From: Rhizobium sophorae
Lineage (GTDB): Bacteria > Pseudomonadota > Alphaproteobacteria > Rhizobiales > Rhizobiaceae
Reading direction: 5' to 3'
Assembly (NCBI RefSeq): GCF_013087515.1
Contig: NZ_JABFCN010000070.1
Span: 1-64,000 of the forward strand
DNA: 64,000 nt
Position 1 is the stretch's first letter. The number at the start of each line of letters is the position of its first letter. Below the pieces are notes generated by a model. That model was not told where the DNA came from. It saw only the letters and a program-made list of their open reading frames with translations, and did no database searches. Below, piece by piece: positions 26,795-38,100 of this stretch. A program made the position numbers and the translations under genes.

Positions 26795-27046
26795 ATGCTC
26801 GAGCTCAGGCCCAATTGCGAATGCTGCGACAAGGATCTGCCGCCGGATAGCACCGAGGCACGGATCTGCACCTATGAATGCACCTTCTGCGCCGATTGCG
26901 TGGGCGGCGTGCTAAAGGGCGTCTGCCCTAACTGCGGCGGCAATCTCGTCGCGAGGCCTATTCGGCCGGCGGCCATGCTTGCCAAAAATCCGGCGTCGAC
27001 GAAGCGTGTGCTGAAGGCTGAGGGCTGTGCGCCCAAGGCGGCTTGA
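26795..27046 (+). CDS. DUF1272 small cysteine-rich protein
   Basis: 83-residue DUF1272 protein with about nine cysteines in zinc-ribbon-like pairs: CECC near residue 9, CTYECTFCADC at 26-36 and CPNCGG at 45-50. Function is unknown; metal binding is likely from the spacing. It lies between ureA and ureB, 10 bases after the former and with its stop 10 bases before the latter, so it is co-expressed with urease. A role in metal handling would be a guess from context. The start at MLELRPNCECC has a ggagag site. Confidence 0.85.
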   Translation: MLELRPNCECCDKDLPPDSTEARICTYECTFCADCVGGVLKGVCPNCGGNLVARPIRPAAMLAKNPASTKRVLKAEGCAPKAA

Positions 27047-27056
27047 GGAGGACGAG

Positions 27057-27362
27057 ATGATTCCAGGCGAGATCATTGCCGCAAGCGGCGACATCGAACT
27101 GAATGCCGGCGCGCAGACGGTGACGCTGGAGGTTTCCAATACGGGCGATCGGCCGGTGCAGGTCGGCAGCCACTATCATTTCGCCGAGACCAATGCGGGG
27201 CTTTCCTTTGATCGCGCGGCGGCGCATGGCAAGCGGCTCGATATCCCAGCGGGGACGGCGGTGCGCTTCGAACCGGGGCAGACTCGCTCGGTAACGCTGA
27301 TCCCGCTTTCCGGCAAGCGCGAGGTTTACGGCTTCCGCCAACTGGTGATGGGCAAGCTTTAA
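27057..27362 (+). CDS. ureB: Urease beta subunit UreB
   Basis: 101-residue beta subunit of normal length. Typical blocks are MIPGEI at the N-terminus, LEVSNTGDRPVQVGSHYHFAETN, FDRAAAHGKRLDIPAGTAVRFEPG and a C-terminal EVYGFRQLVMGKL. The start at 27057 has a gaggagg site 6-12 bases upstream; the frame is open for 10 more codons that belong to the previous gene's end. Confidence 0.97.
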   Translation: MIPGEIIAASGDIELNAGAQTVTLEVSNTGDRPVQVGSHYHFAETNAGLSFDRAAAHGKRLDIPAGTAVRFEPGQTRSVTLIPLSGKREVYGFRQLVMGKL

Positions 27363-27384
27363 AAACAATAGACGGGAGGAATAC

Positions 27385-27792
27385 ATGCGTTTGAATGTCT
27401 GCCTCGTCGGGGCTGCGATGCTGCTGGCGGTTGGTAGCGCCTCCGCCGAGGATATCGATTGCAACAGTCCCAAGACGCAATCGGACATGACTGCCTGCGA
27501 GGCGGCGCGCCATGAAACCGCCGACAAGGCGCTGAATGCGCAATACAAGAAGACCCGCGCCGTCTTGGCGGCGATCGACAAGGACCTAGACGGCGATATG
27601 AAGGGCGCAGAGCAGGCGTTGGTCAAGGCCCAGCGCGCCTGGATCGATTATCGCGATGCCGAATGCGACGCCTTCGGCTTTCAGGCCCGCGGCGGCACGA
27701 TGGAGCCGATGCTGGTCGCCGGATGTCTCGCCAATATCACGGACAAACGCACGAAAGAGCTGAAAGAGCTCGAAGACACGATGAGCAACTGA
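27385..27792 (+). CDS. Secreted LprI/DUF1311-like protein
   Basis: 135-residue protein with a signal peptide of about 22 residues (GSASAED). The mature part starts IDCNSPKTQSDMTACEAARHETADKALN, the LprI N-terminal/DUF1311 pattern, with further cysteines in DAECDAF and VAGCLA near the end. Some relatives inhibit lysozyme; no such activity is shown here. It lies in the ureB-ureC interval and ends 1 base before the next start, so it is part of the urease operon. Confidence 0.82.
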   Translation: MRLNVCLVGAAMLLAVGSASAEDIDCNSPKTQSDMTACEAARHETADKALNAQYKKTRAVLAAIDKDLDGDMKGAEQALVKAQRAWIDYRDAECDAFGFQARGGTMEPMLVAGCLANITDKRTKELKELEDTMSN

Positions 27793-27793
27793 G

Positions 27794-28432
27794 GTGATCA
27801 GGAAGATTATGATCGTCGGCAATGGTGAGGTCGCAGACGCAGAGGCAGGCATCATCGATGCCGCCGATTTCGTCGTCCGCTTCAACGATTGCCGCTCCTA
27901 TGGAGCCGGCGGCAGCCGCACGGATGCCGTTGCGGTCTGCAACACCGGCAGGCCGGCAAAGGCGATGCTCGGTTCGCGTGAGTGGCACGCCCATCCGGGC
28001 GTGGTGGCGGCTGGCGAAATCTGGAGCGTGCGCGACCCGGAAAAATTTGCCGCGATGCGGGCGCCGCTTGCCGTCTCGCATCCGGAACTCGACGATTTCT
28101 GCGACGACTATACGAATGAGTTCACTGCCTTCTGCGCAAACACCGGCAAGGGACACGTCGTCATCGGCAAGGCGGTTCACGAGGCCGTCGATGCCTCGCT
28201 TTCAGCCTTTGCTCCTTCGCCCTATGTCGTGCCGAGCAGCGGTATGATCGTCATCGCCGAGGTGCTGAGCAGATATGCGGAAGCCGAGGTGACGCTTGCC
28301 GGCTTCGGCCACGCCGGCTGGGAATGGCACCCGTTTTCGGCCGAACGACAGCTTGTCGGTAGCTATATTGCCGCTGGCCGCCTCAAGCGGCTCGGCGGAA
28401 AAACACTCGTCTCTTCCTCCCAAGGAGCCTGA
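27794..28432 (+). CDS. Urease-operon protein resembling GT29/sialyltransferase-like folds
   Basis: 212-residue protein starting at GTG 27794, 1 base after the preceding stop. The N-terminal IMIVGNGEVADAEAGIIDAA followed by FVVRFND recalls the nucleotide-sugar-binding motif of family 29 glycosyltransferases (NGP...ID..D.VIRFN). A second block, VPSSGMIVIAEVL, fits the family's small motif. Related genes are annotated only as urease-operon accessory proteins in rhizobia. No acceptor is known, and urease maturation needs no glycosylation, so the link is positional. Confidence 0.72.
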   Translation: MIRKIMIVGNGEVADAEAGIIDAADFVVRFNDCRSYGAGGSRTDAVAVCNTGRPAKAMLGSREWHAHPGVVAAGEIWSVRDPEKFAAMRAPLAVSHPELDDFCDDYTNEFTAFCANTGKGHVVIGKAVHEAVDASLSAFAPSPYVVPSSGMIVIAEVLSRYAEAEVTLAGFGHAGWEWHPFSAERQLVGSYIAAGRLKRLGGKTLVSSSQGA

Positions 28433-28435
28433 TAG

Positions 28436-30148
<1,713 letters not shown>

Positions 30149-30179
30149 GCCCCCGTCCGATGCGTGATGGACGGCTGCG

Positions 30180-30851
30180 ATGAGGACAGGCATCCGCTGG
30201 TTGTTGCGGATCGTATTTCTGCTTATGCTTTCGGCGGCCTGCGGGACTCTTATTCCCCGGCCGTTGATCGCACCGGTCAAGGCGTCGTCTGCCGCGGTGA
30301 CACATCGGATTCTGCTGCTGTCGGGTCCGATCCATAGCGATATTGCCATTCCGCTCGATGCGGAAACGCGGGCTGCCTTTTCCTTCCTCGACAATACCGA
30401 TTTTCCGCTCGGTCATCCGAGCGCGGAGTGGCTCATTATTGGCTGGGGCGGTCGTGCCTTCTATTTGGAAACTCCCACATGGGCGGAGCTGAAGCCGCTG
30501 CCGGTGTTGCGCGCGCTGACGATCGACCGTTCAGTGCTGCATGTGGACCTTGCCGGTCATATCACCGAGCCGCAGCCCACCGTTACAGCATTCGATGTCA
30601 GCGAGGATCAATTGGCGCAGCTGCGCGCTTTTATCTCGGACAGCTTCGTCCGTGATGCGGGCGCGGTGGTGCCGATTGCGGGTGCGGGTTACGGCGAGAT
30701 CGACCGGTTCTTCGAGGCCAGGGGATACTTCAACGCCCTCTTAGGCTGCAACACCTGGACTGCCGCTGCCCTGCGCTCGGCTGGGCTTCGAACCGGCATA
30801 TGGAACCCGCTTCCACAAGCATTGCGATTGTCTGTTTCTGTCTACAATTGA
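30180..30851 (+). CDS. DUF2459 / TIGR02117 urease-region protein
   Basis: 223-residue protein with an N-terminal hydrophobic signal (about residues 5-24) ending in AACG, which may be a lipoprotein-type cysteine. The rest matches the conserved urease-region hypothetical family TIGR02117/DUF2459: ILLLSGPIHSDIAIP, WLIIGWGGRAFYLETPTWAEL and LLGCNTWTAAALR. The Cys and His positions look conserved, but no activity is known. It follows ureC by 31 bases. Confidence 0.83.
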   Translation: MRTGIRWLLRIVFLLMLSAACGTLIPRPLIAPVKASSAAVTHRILLLSGPIHSDIAIPLDAETRAAFSFLDNTDFPLGHPSAEWLIIGWGGRAFYLETPTWAELKPLPVLRALTIDRSVLHVDLAGHITEPQPTVTAFDVSEDQLAQLRAFISDSFVRDAGAVVPIAGAGYGEIDRFFEARGYFNALLGCNTWTAAALRSAGLRTGIWNPLPQALRLSVSVYN

Positions 30852-30912
30852 AGCGGCTGTCGGGCCAGTCCGCTCTTAAAGTGAATTGTGAATAGCGCTC
30901 TCCATCTAGTTG

Positions 30913-30943
30913 TAAAAATCGGCGGAAAAGCCGGTATTTTTTT
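30913..30943 (+). terminator. Probable terminator after the ureC block
   Basis: A short imperfect hairpin (cggc/gccg core extended by A-T pairs with a small bulge) followed by seven T residues. It lies about 65 bases after the DUF2459 gene and before the GGDEF gene. Confidence 0.5.
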
Positions 30944-31182
30944 CTGCTAGATCATTCTGGAACAACCGCGTCGCGAACCTCGATAAATCCATTTTATATC
31001 AATAGTTTAACTGTCTATCCGTACTGTTCGATTCAGGGATTGGAAAGCTGCATCCCCTGCTAGAAAAATTCTATCCGCCGAAACGTCCAAAACCGTTCGA
31101 ATTTTAATGAGTCAATTAAGACACCCACAGCAATTGGGCTCTTATCAATGCCTGGAAACGCCGAGCAGGAAGGTTGATTCTC

Positions 31183-32046
31183 ATGAGAAACTGGATTTCG
31201 CTGCAGGCCGATTTCGGCGATCTTCAATACCGCAAGAACGTCTACGTCTTCGCCCTGAAGATGGCCTTTCTTGCCGTTATTCTCTCAGGAGTCATCATCG
31301 CATTGACGATGCCGTCGCTCGATCTTCTCGGGCTCCTGCCGGTGACGCTCGCCCATGCAATCGGCTTCAGCGCGATCTTTTCCTGGCTGATCGGCGGTAC
31401 TGTTTCCGGTATACTGTCGCTGTTTGCCGGCTTTGCCATGCGCGACCTCGCGCTCTCGCGGGCGGAATTCAAAAAGCTCAGCCGCACGGATACACTTTCC
31501 GGGCTGCTCAACCGGCGCGCCTTTACCGAGGCGCTTGAGGATACCGATGGCAATGCGTCGCTGGTCATTTTTGACGTCGACCGTTTCAAGGCGATCAATG
31601 ACCGCTTCGGGCATGGCTGCGGTGATGCCGTCATCATCGCCGTTTCGTCCATGCTCACATCCGCCTTCGATGAGATGTCCGTCGTCGCAAGGCTTGGTGG
31701 GGAGGAGTTCGGCGTCATCGTCTCCGGCGAGCCGCTGGAGGCGCGGATGGAGCGCATCGAAAGCGTCCGGGCTCGGATCGCCGGCGGCGCCATCAGGGCC
31801 GAGGGGCATGATATCCGCATCACCGTTTCCGGCGGCGTTGCCGATCTCGTCGCCGGGCGCAACAAGCAGGCAGTCTATGCCTCCGCCGACCGGGCGCTCT
31901 ATCTCGCCAAGGCGCTCGGGCGCAATCGCGTCGTACACGAACGGGAAGGTCTGCACCACGCCTGGCACGGGCTCGTCGATAACGGCGTCGATGGCGAGAA
32001 CGGAGGATCGGAGAGCGACAATATGATGCAGGCTTCCGGAATATAA
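31183..32046 (+). CDS. Membrane-anchored GGDEF diguanylate cyclase
   Basis: 287-residue protein with two or three N-terminal membrane segments (about 25-47, 52-70, 72-88) and a GGDEF domain from about residue 95. The active-site motif is GGEEF at 172-176, with DVDRFKAINDRFGH upstream, so cyclase activity is likely. The RxxD inhibitory site expected just before GGEEF is absent, which predicts no product inhibition. The start ATG 31183 has aggaagg upstream; a TTG three codons earlier is possible. It stands between ureC and ureE but probably has its own promoter. Confidence 0.87.
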   Translation: MRNWISLQADFGDLQYRKNVYVFALKMAFLAVILSGVIIALTMPSLDLLGLLPVTLAHAIGFSAIFSWLIGGTVSGILSLFAGFAMRDLALSRAEFKKLSRTDTLSGLLNRRAFTEALEDTDGNASLVIFDVDRFKAINDRFGHGCGDAVIIAVSSMLTSAFDEMSVVARLGGEEFGVIVSGEPLEARMERIESVRARIAGGAIRAEGHDIRITVSGGVADLVAGRNKQAVYASADRALYLAKALGRNRVVHEREGLHHAWHGLVDNGVDGENGGSESDNMMQASGI

Positions 32047-32057
32047 AGCCAGGTCTG

Positions 32058-32165
32058 GAGCATGATGCCGAAAAGTGTTTGCGGTTTTCGGACGACATCA
32101 TGCTCTATTTTTGACTGAGATGCGGATGATTTCAGGCCGAATCGGCCTAAAATCATCCGCATCTG
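32058..32165. repeat. RIME-like element upstream of ureE
   Basis: First palindrome 32058-32105 (gagcatgatgccgaaaagtg ... catcatgctc) and second 32119-32164 (agatgcggatgat ... atcatccgcatct). Both match the element at 63088-63200, which lies in the opposite order and orientation. It is a typical two-palindrome rhizobial mosaic element between the GGDEF gene and ureE. Confidence 0.9.
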
Positions 32166-32239
32166 GACGAAAGGCCATTGGTGCTTGCATCGGGAAGAGC
32201 TATTTTGCATGGTCGTCCTCTCAGAAAAACGGACATGTC

Positions 32240-32845
32240 ATGCAGCGCGTCACCTCCTATCTTCCCGCCGGAACCCCTTCCTCCCATCCGATCGCTCAGG
32301 TCAAGCTGCCGCATGATCTGCGCCATCTGCGCCGCAAGTTGCTGCATCTGGAAAATGGCGAGATGGTCATGCTCGATCTCAAGGATCCGGTGCTTTTCGC
32401 CAATGGCGACCTTTTGGTCCGCGACGACGGCGAACTGATCGAGATCCTCGCCGCTGACCAGAAGCTCTTCGAGGTTCGCGGACGCGACCGCACGCATCTG
32501 GTCGAGCTCGCCTGGCATCTCGGCAATCGGCATCTTGCCGCCCAGATCGAGGAAGACCGCATCGTCATCCTGCGCGATCATGTCATCCGCACCATGCTGC
32601 AGGGCCTCGGCGCCATCGTCCTCGATATCGACGAGCCGTTCCAGCCGGCGCGCGGCGCCTATCATTCCCAAGGCGGGCATTCTCATGGGCATGATCACGA
32701 TCTTACTCATAGTCACGGTCATGACCACGATCACGAACATGGCTACGAGCATGAGCATGAGCACCGCCACGATCGCGGTCATGATCATGACCACGGGCGG
32801 GATCATGGTCATGACCACGGACATCACGACCATAGGCACGACTGA
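32240..32845 (+). CDS. ureE: Urease nickel metallochaperone UreE with His-rich tail
   Basis: 201-residue UreE. The first about 140 residues are the UreE core, with nickel-binding region ELAWHLGNRHLAAQIEEDRI and RDHVIRTMLQGLGA. The last about 60 residues hold about 25 histidines in HD, HG and HE repeats, a nickel-storage tail seen in some UreE proteins and absent from others. It delivers Ni to the UreDFG-apourease complex. The start MQRVTSYLP is chosen because everything upstream is RIME-like repeat; the ribosome site is weak. Confidence 0.94.
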   Translation: MQRVTSYLPAGTPSSHPIAQVKLPHDLRHLRRKLLHLENGEMVMLDLKDPVLFANGDLLVRDDGELIEILAADQKLFEVRGRDRTHLVELAWHLGNRHLAAQIEEDRIVILRDHVIRTMLQGLGAIVLDIDEPFQPARGAYHSQGGHSHGHDHDLTHSHGHDHDHEHGYEHEHEHRHDRGHDHDHGRDHGHDHGHHDHRHD

Positions 32846-32851
32846 GCCTTG

Positions 32852-33523
32852 ATGACTAGTGATCGCGAGCTGCAGGCATTGCTGCGCCTGACGGCATGGC
32901 TCTCGCCGGCCTTTCCGATCGGCAGCTTTGCCTATTCGGGTGGGCTGGAGCGGGCAGTGGCCGACGGGCTGGTTACGGATTCGAGCTCGCTTGCGGCCTG
33001 GATCGGCACGCTGATCGGCAATGGTTCGGTCGGGAACGATGCGGTGCTTCTGGCTGAAAGCCACAGGCACCAAGCGGAAGCCGTGCGCCTTACCGAGATC
33101 GCCGCGCTCGCCGAGGCGCTTGCCGGATCACGCGAGCGCCATCAGGAAACGATGCTGCTCGGCGAGGCTTTCCTCGCAGCGGCGCGGGCCTGGCCGGACG
33201 ATGTGTTCGAGCGGCTGCCCTACAAGGTCGCTTATCCCGTTGCGGTCGGGGCGGTAACGGGTGCCCATGACATAAGGCCCGAGAAGGCGCTCGCCGCCTT
33301 TTTGCACGCCTATGCCTCACAAGCGGTTTCATCCGGCATCCGCCTCGGCGTCGCCGGACAGAGGGATGGCGTTGCCGTGCTTGCCGGTCTCGAAGATCAT
33401 ATCGCGGAGGTTGCCCGGAGGGCGTCTGCCTCGACACTCGACGATCTGGGTTCGGCGACGGTGCAGGCCGATATCGCCAGCCTGCGCCACGAGACGCAGG
33501 CGACGCGGCTGTTCCGCTCGTGA
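32852..33523 (+). CDS. ureF: Urease accessory protein UreF
   Basis: 223-residue UreF, nearly all helical, which joins UreD and UreG in the nickel-insertion complex. Signature blocks are LLRLTAWLSPAFPIGSFAYSGGLE, QETMLLGEAFLAAARAW and the C-terminal LRHETQATRLFRS. ATG 32852 is 6 bases after the ureE stop; TTG 32849 would add one residue. Confidence 0.95.
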   Translation: MTSDRELQALLRLTAWLSPAFPIGSFAYSGGLERAVADGLVTDSSSLAAWIGTLIGNGSVGNDAVLLAESHRHQAEAVRLTEIAALAEALAGSRERHQETMLLGEAFLAAARAWPDDVFERLPYKVAYPVAVGAVTGAHDIRPEKALAAFLHAYASQAVSSGIRLGVAGQRDGVAVLAGLEDHIAEVARRASASTLDDLGSATVQADIASLRHETQATRLFRS

Positions 33524-33548
33524 TTGTCCGAAATTATCGCTGCGGCGA

Positions 33549-33648
33549 GAGCAATTCCAGCAAAAGTGCGCAGCGGTTTTGCGTCCGGAATTGCGTGAAA
33601 ACAAAGAGATAGAGCGCTTCCATGATTCGAAGAAAACAAGCGCTCTAA
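33549..33648. repeat. Two-palindrome repeat between ureF and ureG
   Basis: First palindrome gcaattccagcaaaagtg ... ttttgcgtccggaattgc (about 33551-33592) and second tagagcgctt ... aagcgctcta (about 33610-33647). The 189-base gap between ureF and ureG contrasts with the tight spacing of their usual operon partners, consistent with insertion. Confidence 0.82.
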
Positions 33649-33712
33649 GTCATTTGACGGTGGCGCGGGCGGGCGGCTTCGTTATCATCGAGGTTGGATT
33701 GGAGTAAGGCAC

Positions 33713-34324
<612 letters not shown>

Positions 34325-34342
34325 GACGGGATAATTTGGCGG

Positions 34343-35026
34343 TCAGACCTGCCGCAGCAGGTTGACGTCGGTAATGGCGATCGCTCGGCCACGCACCGTG
34401 ACCCCTTTCCTCTTCAGCGTCGAGAAGGCGCGCGAGAGCGCCTCCGGCGCAAGGCCGAGCTTGCGGGCAAGAAGGTTTTTCGGAAAGGGCAGCCGCAGCG
34501 AAGCGGTCGCTCCGTCTTCGACGCAGTGGGTGAGCAGATAATGCGCCACGCGCTGCGGCGCGGTCTGCATGCGGTCGCTTGCCAGGCATTCCATCGTCGA
34601 GATCAGATGCAGCGACAGGCTGCGCATGATCGCCTTACCGATCCTCGGCTGTTCTTCCAGCAACTGCCGGACCTTGGGGATATGGAAGCGCGCCAGCACG
34701 GCATGATCCATCGCCTGCGCACCGTAGCGATAGGTTTCGTCGGTGTGGATCAGGCATTCGGCGAAGCTGTCGCCGGGCTCGCAGATGCGGATATCGGCCT
34801 GCCTGCCGTCGCCGTTGTGGCGATAGAGCCTGACATATCCGCCGAGCACGCAATAGAAATAGGCCGCCTTGTCGCCCTCCTCGAAGAGAATGTCGTGCGG
34901 GTCGCAGAGGAGAATGGTGGCGCAAGCGCGCAGGCCTTCAGCCTCGTCGTAGTCGAGCCCGGCCATGAAATCAGCCTTGGCGAGCACAGCGGCCTCATGG
35001 CCGTTGAATGTCAGCGTTCTGTTCAT
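34343..35026 (-). CDS. Crp/Fnr-family transcriptional regulator
   Basis: 227-residue regulator with a cyclic-nucleotide-binding-type beta-roll (FEEGDKAAYFYCVLGGYVRLYR, EPGDSFAECLIH), a dimer helix and a winged HTH whose recognition helix reads APEALSRAFSTLKRKG, with the E..SR pattern of FNR-type DNA contacts. The N-terminal cysteine cluster that ligates the Fe-S centre of FNR/FnrN is missing, so it is not a classical oxygen sensor; a DNR/NnrR-like or unrelated signal is possible. No target is evident. Confidence 0.87.
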   Translation of the reverse strand: MNRTLTFNGHEAAVLAKADFMAGLDYDEAEGLRACATILLCDPHDILFEEGDKAAYFYCVLGGYVRLYRHNGDGRQADIRICEPGDSFAECLIHTDETYRYGAQAMDHAVLARFHIPKVRQLLEEQPRIGKAIMRSLSLHLISTMECLASDRMQTAPQRVAHYLLTHCVEDGATASLRLPFPKNLLARKLGLAPEALSRAFSTLKRKGVTVRGRAIAITDVNLLRQV

Positions 35027-35114
35027 CTCCCGGTCTCCTGATATGGCCGGTCTTTCAATTCCTTATGGCTGCCGGTCAAAATACGGGAAGGAGACGATGG
35101 CGGAATTGATTTTG

Positions 35115-35152
35115 GTCAACGAAACGGGCCGGGAGATCGCTCCCGGCCCGTT
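35115..35152 (-). terminator. Terminator for the RND efflux operon
   Basis: Perfect 13-base arms at 35123-35135 and 35140-35152 (aacgggccgggag and its complement) with an atcg loop. On the minus strand the stem is followed by tcgttgacc, so the T-run is weak but the hairpin is very stable. It lies 18 bases after the RND gene stop. Confidence 0.75.
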
Positions 35153-35169
35153 CAATTCCTCGGCTTTGC

Positions 35170-38100
35170 TTATTCCGCCGCGAAGGGCGGTAGGCGGAGT
35201 ACGTTGGTGTCGTTGCCGTTGGCGGTCTTGCGTTTGCTTTCTGGCTTTTCGATCGCGGTCAGGCGCTCCTCCAGCGAGTCGATATCGCCGCGGTTCTCCC
35301 GGGTGACGCGGGTGAGATCCTCGCGCGATAGCGGCAGCTCTTCGTCGTCCTTCTTGCCGACCAGGCGGCCGAAAGCCCAGCCGAGCAGGCGGGAGAGGTC
35401 GTCCATGATCAGGAAGAAGGAGGGCACGACGACGAGCGAGAGCACGGTCGAAACGATGATGCCGCCGATCACCGCGATCGCCATCGGCGCGCGGAACGAG
35501 CCGCCTTCGCCGACACCGAGAGCGGAAGGCAGCATGCCTGCCGACATGGCGATCGAGGTCATGATGATCGGCCGGGCGCGTTTGCGGCCGGCTTCGACCA
35601 TGGCCTCGACTCGGGACATGCCCTGGTGGCGCATCTCGATTGCGAAATCGACGAGCAGGATGGCGTTCTTGGTGACGATACCCATCAGCATCAGGATGCC
35701 GATCATGACGGGCATCGACAGTGGATTGCTGGTCAGGATCAGGCCGGCCGCGACACCGCCGATGGCGAGCGGCAGCGAGAACAGGATGGTGAAGGGCTGG
35801 ATCACGTCCTTGAAGAGCAGGATCAGCACGGTCAGCACCAGCAGCAGGCCCATCAACATGGCGTTGACGAAACTCTGCTGCATCTCGGTCTGCACCTTGG
35901 TGTCGCCGCTTTCTGCAAGTCGCACGGAAGCCGGAATATTGGCCCCGTTGACGATCTCGCGGAATCGGGCGGACGCTGTATCGAGTGCGACGCCCTGGGG
36001 CAGGTCCGAACCGATCGAGACGACGCGGTAGCGGTTGTTGCGCTTGATCGAGCTTACGCCTTCCGAATAGTCGATATTGGCGACGCTCGCGAGCGGAACG
36101 GTGCCGCCGCTGGCGGTCTGGATCTTCAATGTCCGGATGGCCGCGAGATCGCGACGCATGTCGACCGCAGCCTGGACACGGATCGGGATCTGGCGATCGT
36201 CGAGCGAGATCTTGGCAAGGGCGGCATCGACATCGCCGATGGTGGCGACGCGGATCGTCTCGGAGATCTGCTGCGGCGTGATGCCGAGGCGTGCCGCCTC
36301 ATCCATGCGTGGGTGAACCTGCAGTTCCGGACGGGGCAGGGAGCCGTCGGCGCTGACATTGGCAAGCAGCGGGTCGGCGCGGAGCTTGGATTCCAGAATG
36401 CCGACGGCGTCGTTCAGGTCCTTGTCGTTCTTGGACAGGAAGTTGAAGGAGAGGTCGCGTTCGCCACGGTCATTGAGCTTCAGGATGCGGACGTCGGGAA
36501 TGTCGCGCAGCTTGGCGAAGACTTCCTTTTCAATATCCCATTGCGGGCGTTCACGACCGTGGACTTCCACCTTCGGCAGCATCGCGCCGACGACCGGGAT
36601 GTCGCCGAGCACGTCGTTGACCACCTTCTTGACCAGCGATTGATCGAGCTTGTCGAGTGCCAGCGTGATGGTCGCACGGCGCAGTTCTAGATCGCCCTTC
36701 GGCGACGCGCCGCCGAGGACGAAGACGCTTTCGACGCCGTTAATGTCCTTGACCCTGTCATAGATCGCATCCGTCGTCTTCTCGGTATCGTCAAGCCGTG
36801 CATTGGGCGGCAGTTCGACGGAGAGAACGATGCGCGAAGCATCTTCCGGCGGCAGAAAGCTGCCGGGAACCTGCATCAGCAGCAGAACGGAGCCGACCAG
36901 GAAAGCGAACGCGACAATCAGCGTCGCATAACGCGTGTACCAGCGTCCGGTCGTACCACGTATGAGGCGGGTGTAACCGCGCATCAGCAGGCCGTCATTG
37001 TCGTGATGGTCGTCCATCGCGTCCTCGGCGCGCATCAGATAGGCGGCCATCATCGGGGTGATAAGGCGCGCGACCATCAGCGAGAAGAAGACGGAGAAGG
37101 CGACGGTCAGGCCGAACTGGATGAAGTACTGGCCCGGAATGCCCGGCATGAAGGAAACGGGCACGAAGACGGCGATGATGGTGAAGGTGGTGGCGATGAC
37201 GGCAAGGCCGATTTCATCCGCCGCCTCGATCGCCGCCCGATAGGGGGTCTTGCCCATCTTGATGTGGCGGGCGATGTTTTCGATTTCGACGATCGCGTCG
37301 TCGACGAGAATGCCGGTCGCGAGCGTCAACGCAAGGAAGCTGACGAGGTTCAGCGAGAAGCCCATCATGTCCATCACCCAGAAGGTCGGGATCGCGGACA
37401 AGGGCAGGGCGATTGCCGAAATCAACGTCGCGCGCCAGTTCCTCAGGAACAAGAAAACGACGATGACGGCGAGCAGCGCCCCTTCGAGGAGTGTGTGGAT
37501 GGCGGCTTCGTAGTTGCCGTAGGTGAAATAAACCGAATCGTCGATCAGTTCGATCTTCACGTTCGGGTTTTCGGCCCGCACCTTGTCGAGGTTCTCCGCC
37601 ACGGTTTCGGCGACGCTGACCTCGCTCGCGCCCTTGGAGCGGAAGACGCCGAAAGTGACGACCGGCGTAGCGTTGAAGCGCGAGAAGGATTTCGGCTCCT
37701 CATAGGTGTCCTTGATGACGCCGAGATCGGATAGTTTGACGAAGCGACCGTTCGGCAGGCCAATGGTCGTATTGGCGAGGTCGGCGACGTTGCGGGCGTC
37801 GCCGAGAACACGGATCGCCTGTTCGCTGCCCGCCACCTGGCCGCGGCCTGAGCCGAGGTCGATGTTGGTGCCGCGTAGCTGCTGGTTCACGCTCGCAGCG
37901 GTGATGCCGTAGGCATTGAGCTTGTCAGGGGTGAGTTCGATGCGCACTTCGCGATCTGCGCCGCCGTAACGGTCGACACGGCCGATACCGGCCTGTCCCT
38001 GCAGCGAACGCTTGATCGTGTCGTCGACGAACCAGGAAAGTTCTTCCAGCGACATGGCAGGCGAGGAAACGGCAAAGGTCTGGATCGCCTGTCCCTCGAC

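Noticed and set aside
32665..32845. Tandem DNA repeat or CRISPR-like array in the catgatcac-rich stretch
   Set aside because: The repetition is explained by alternating His codons of the UreE tail; there are no spacers.
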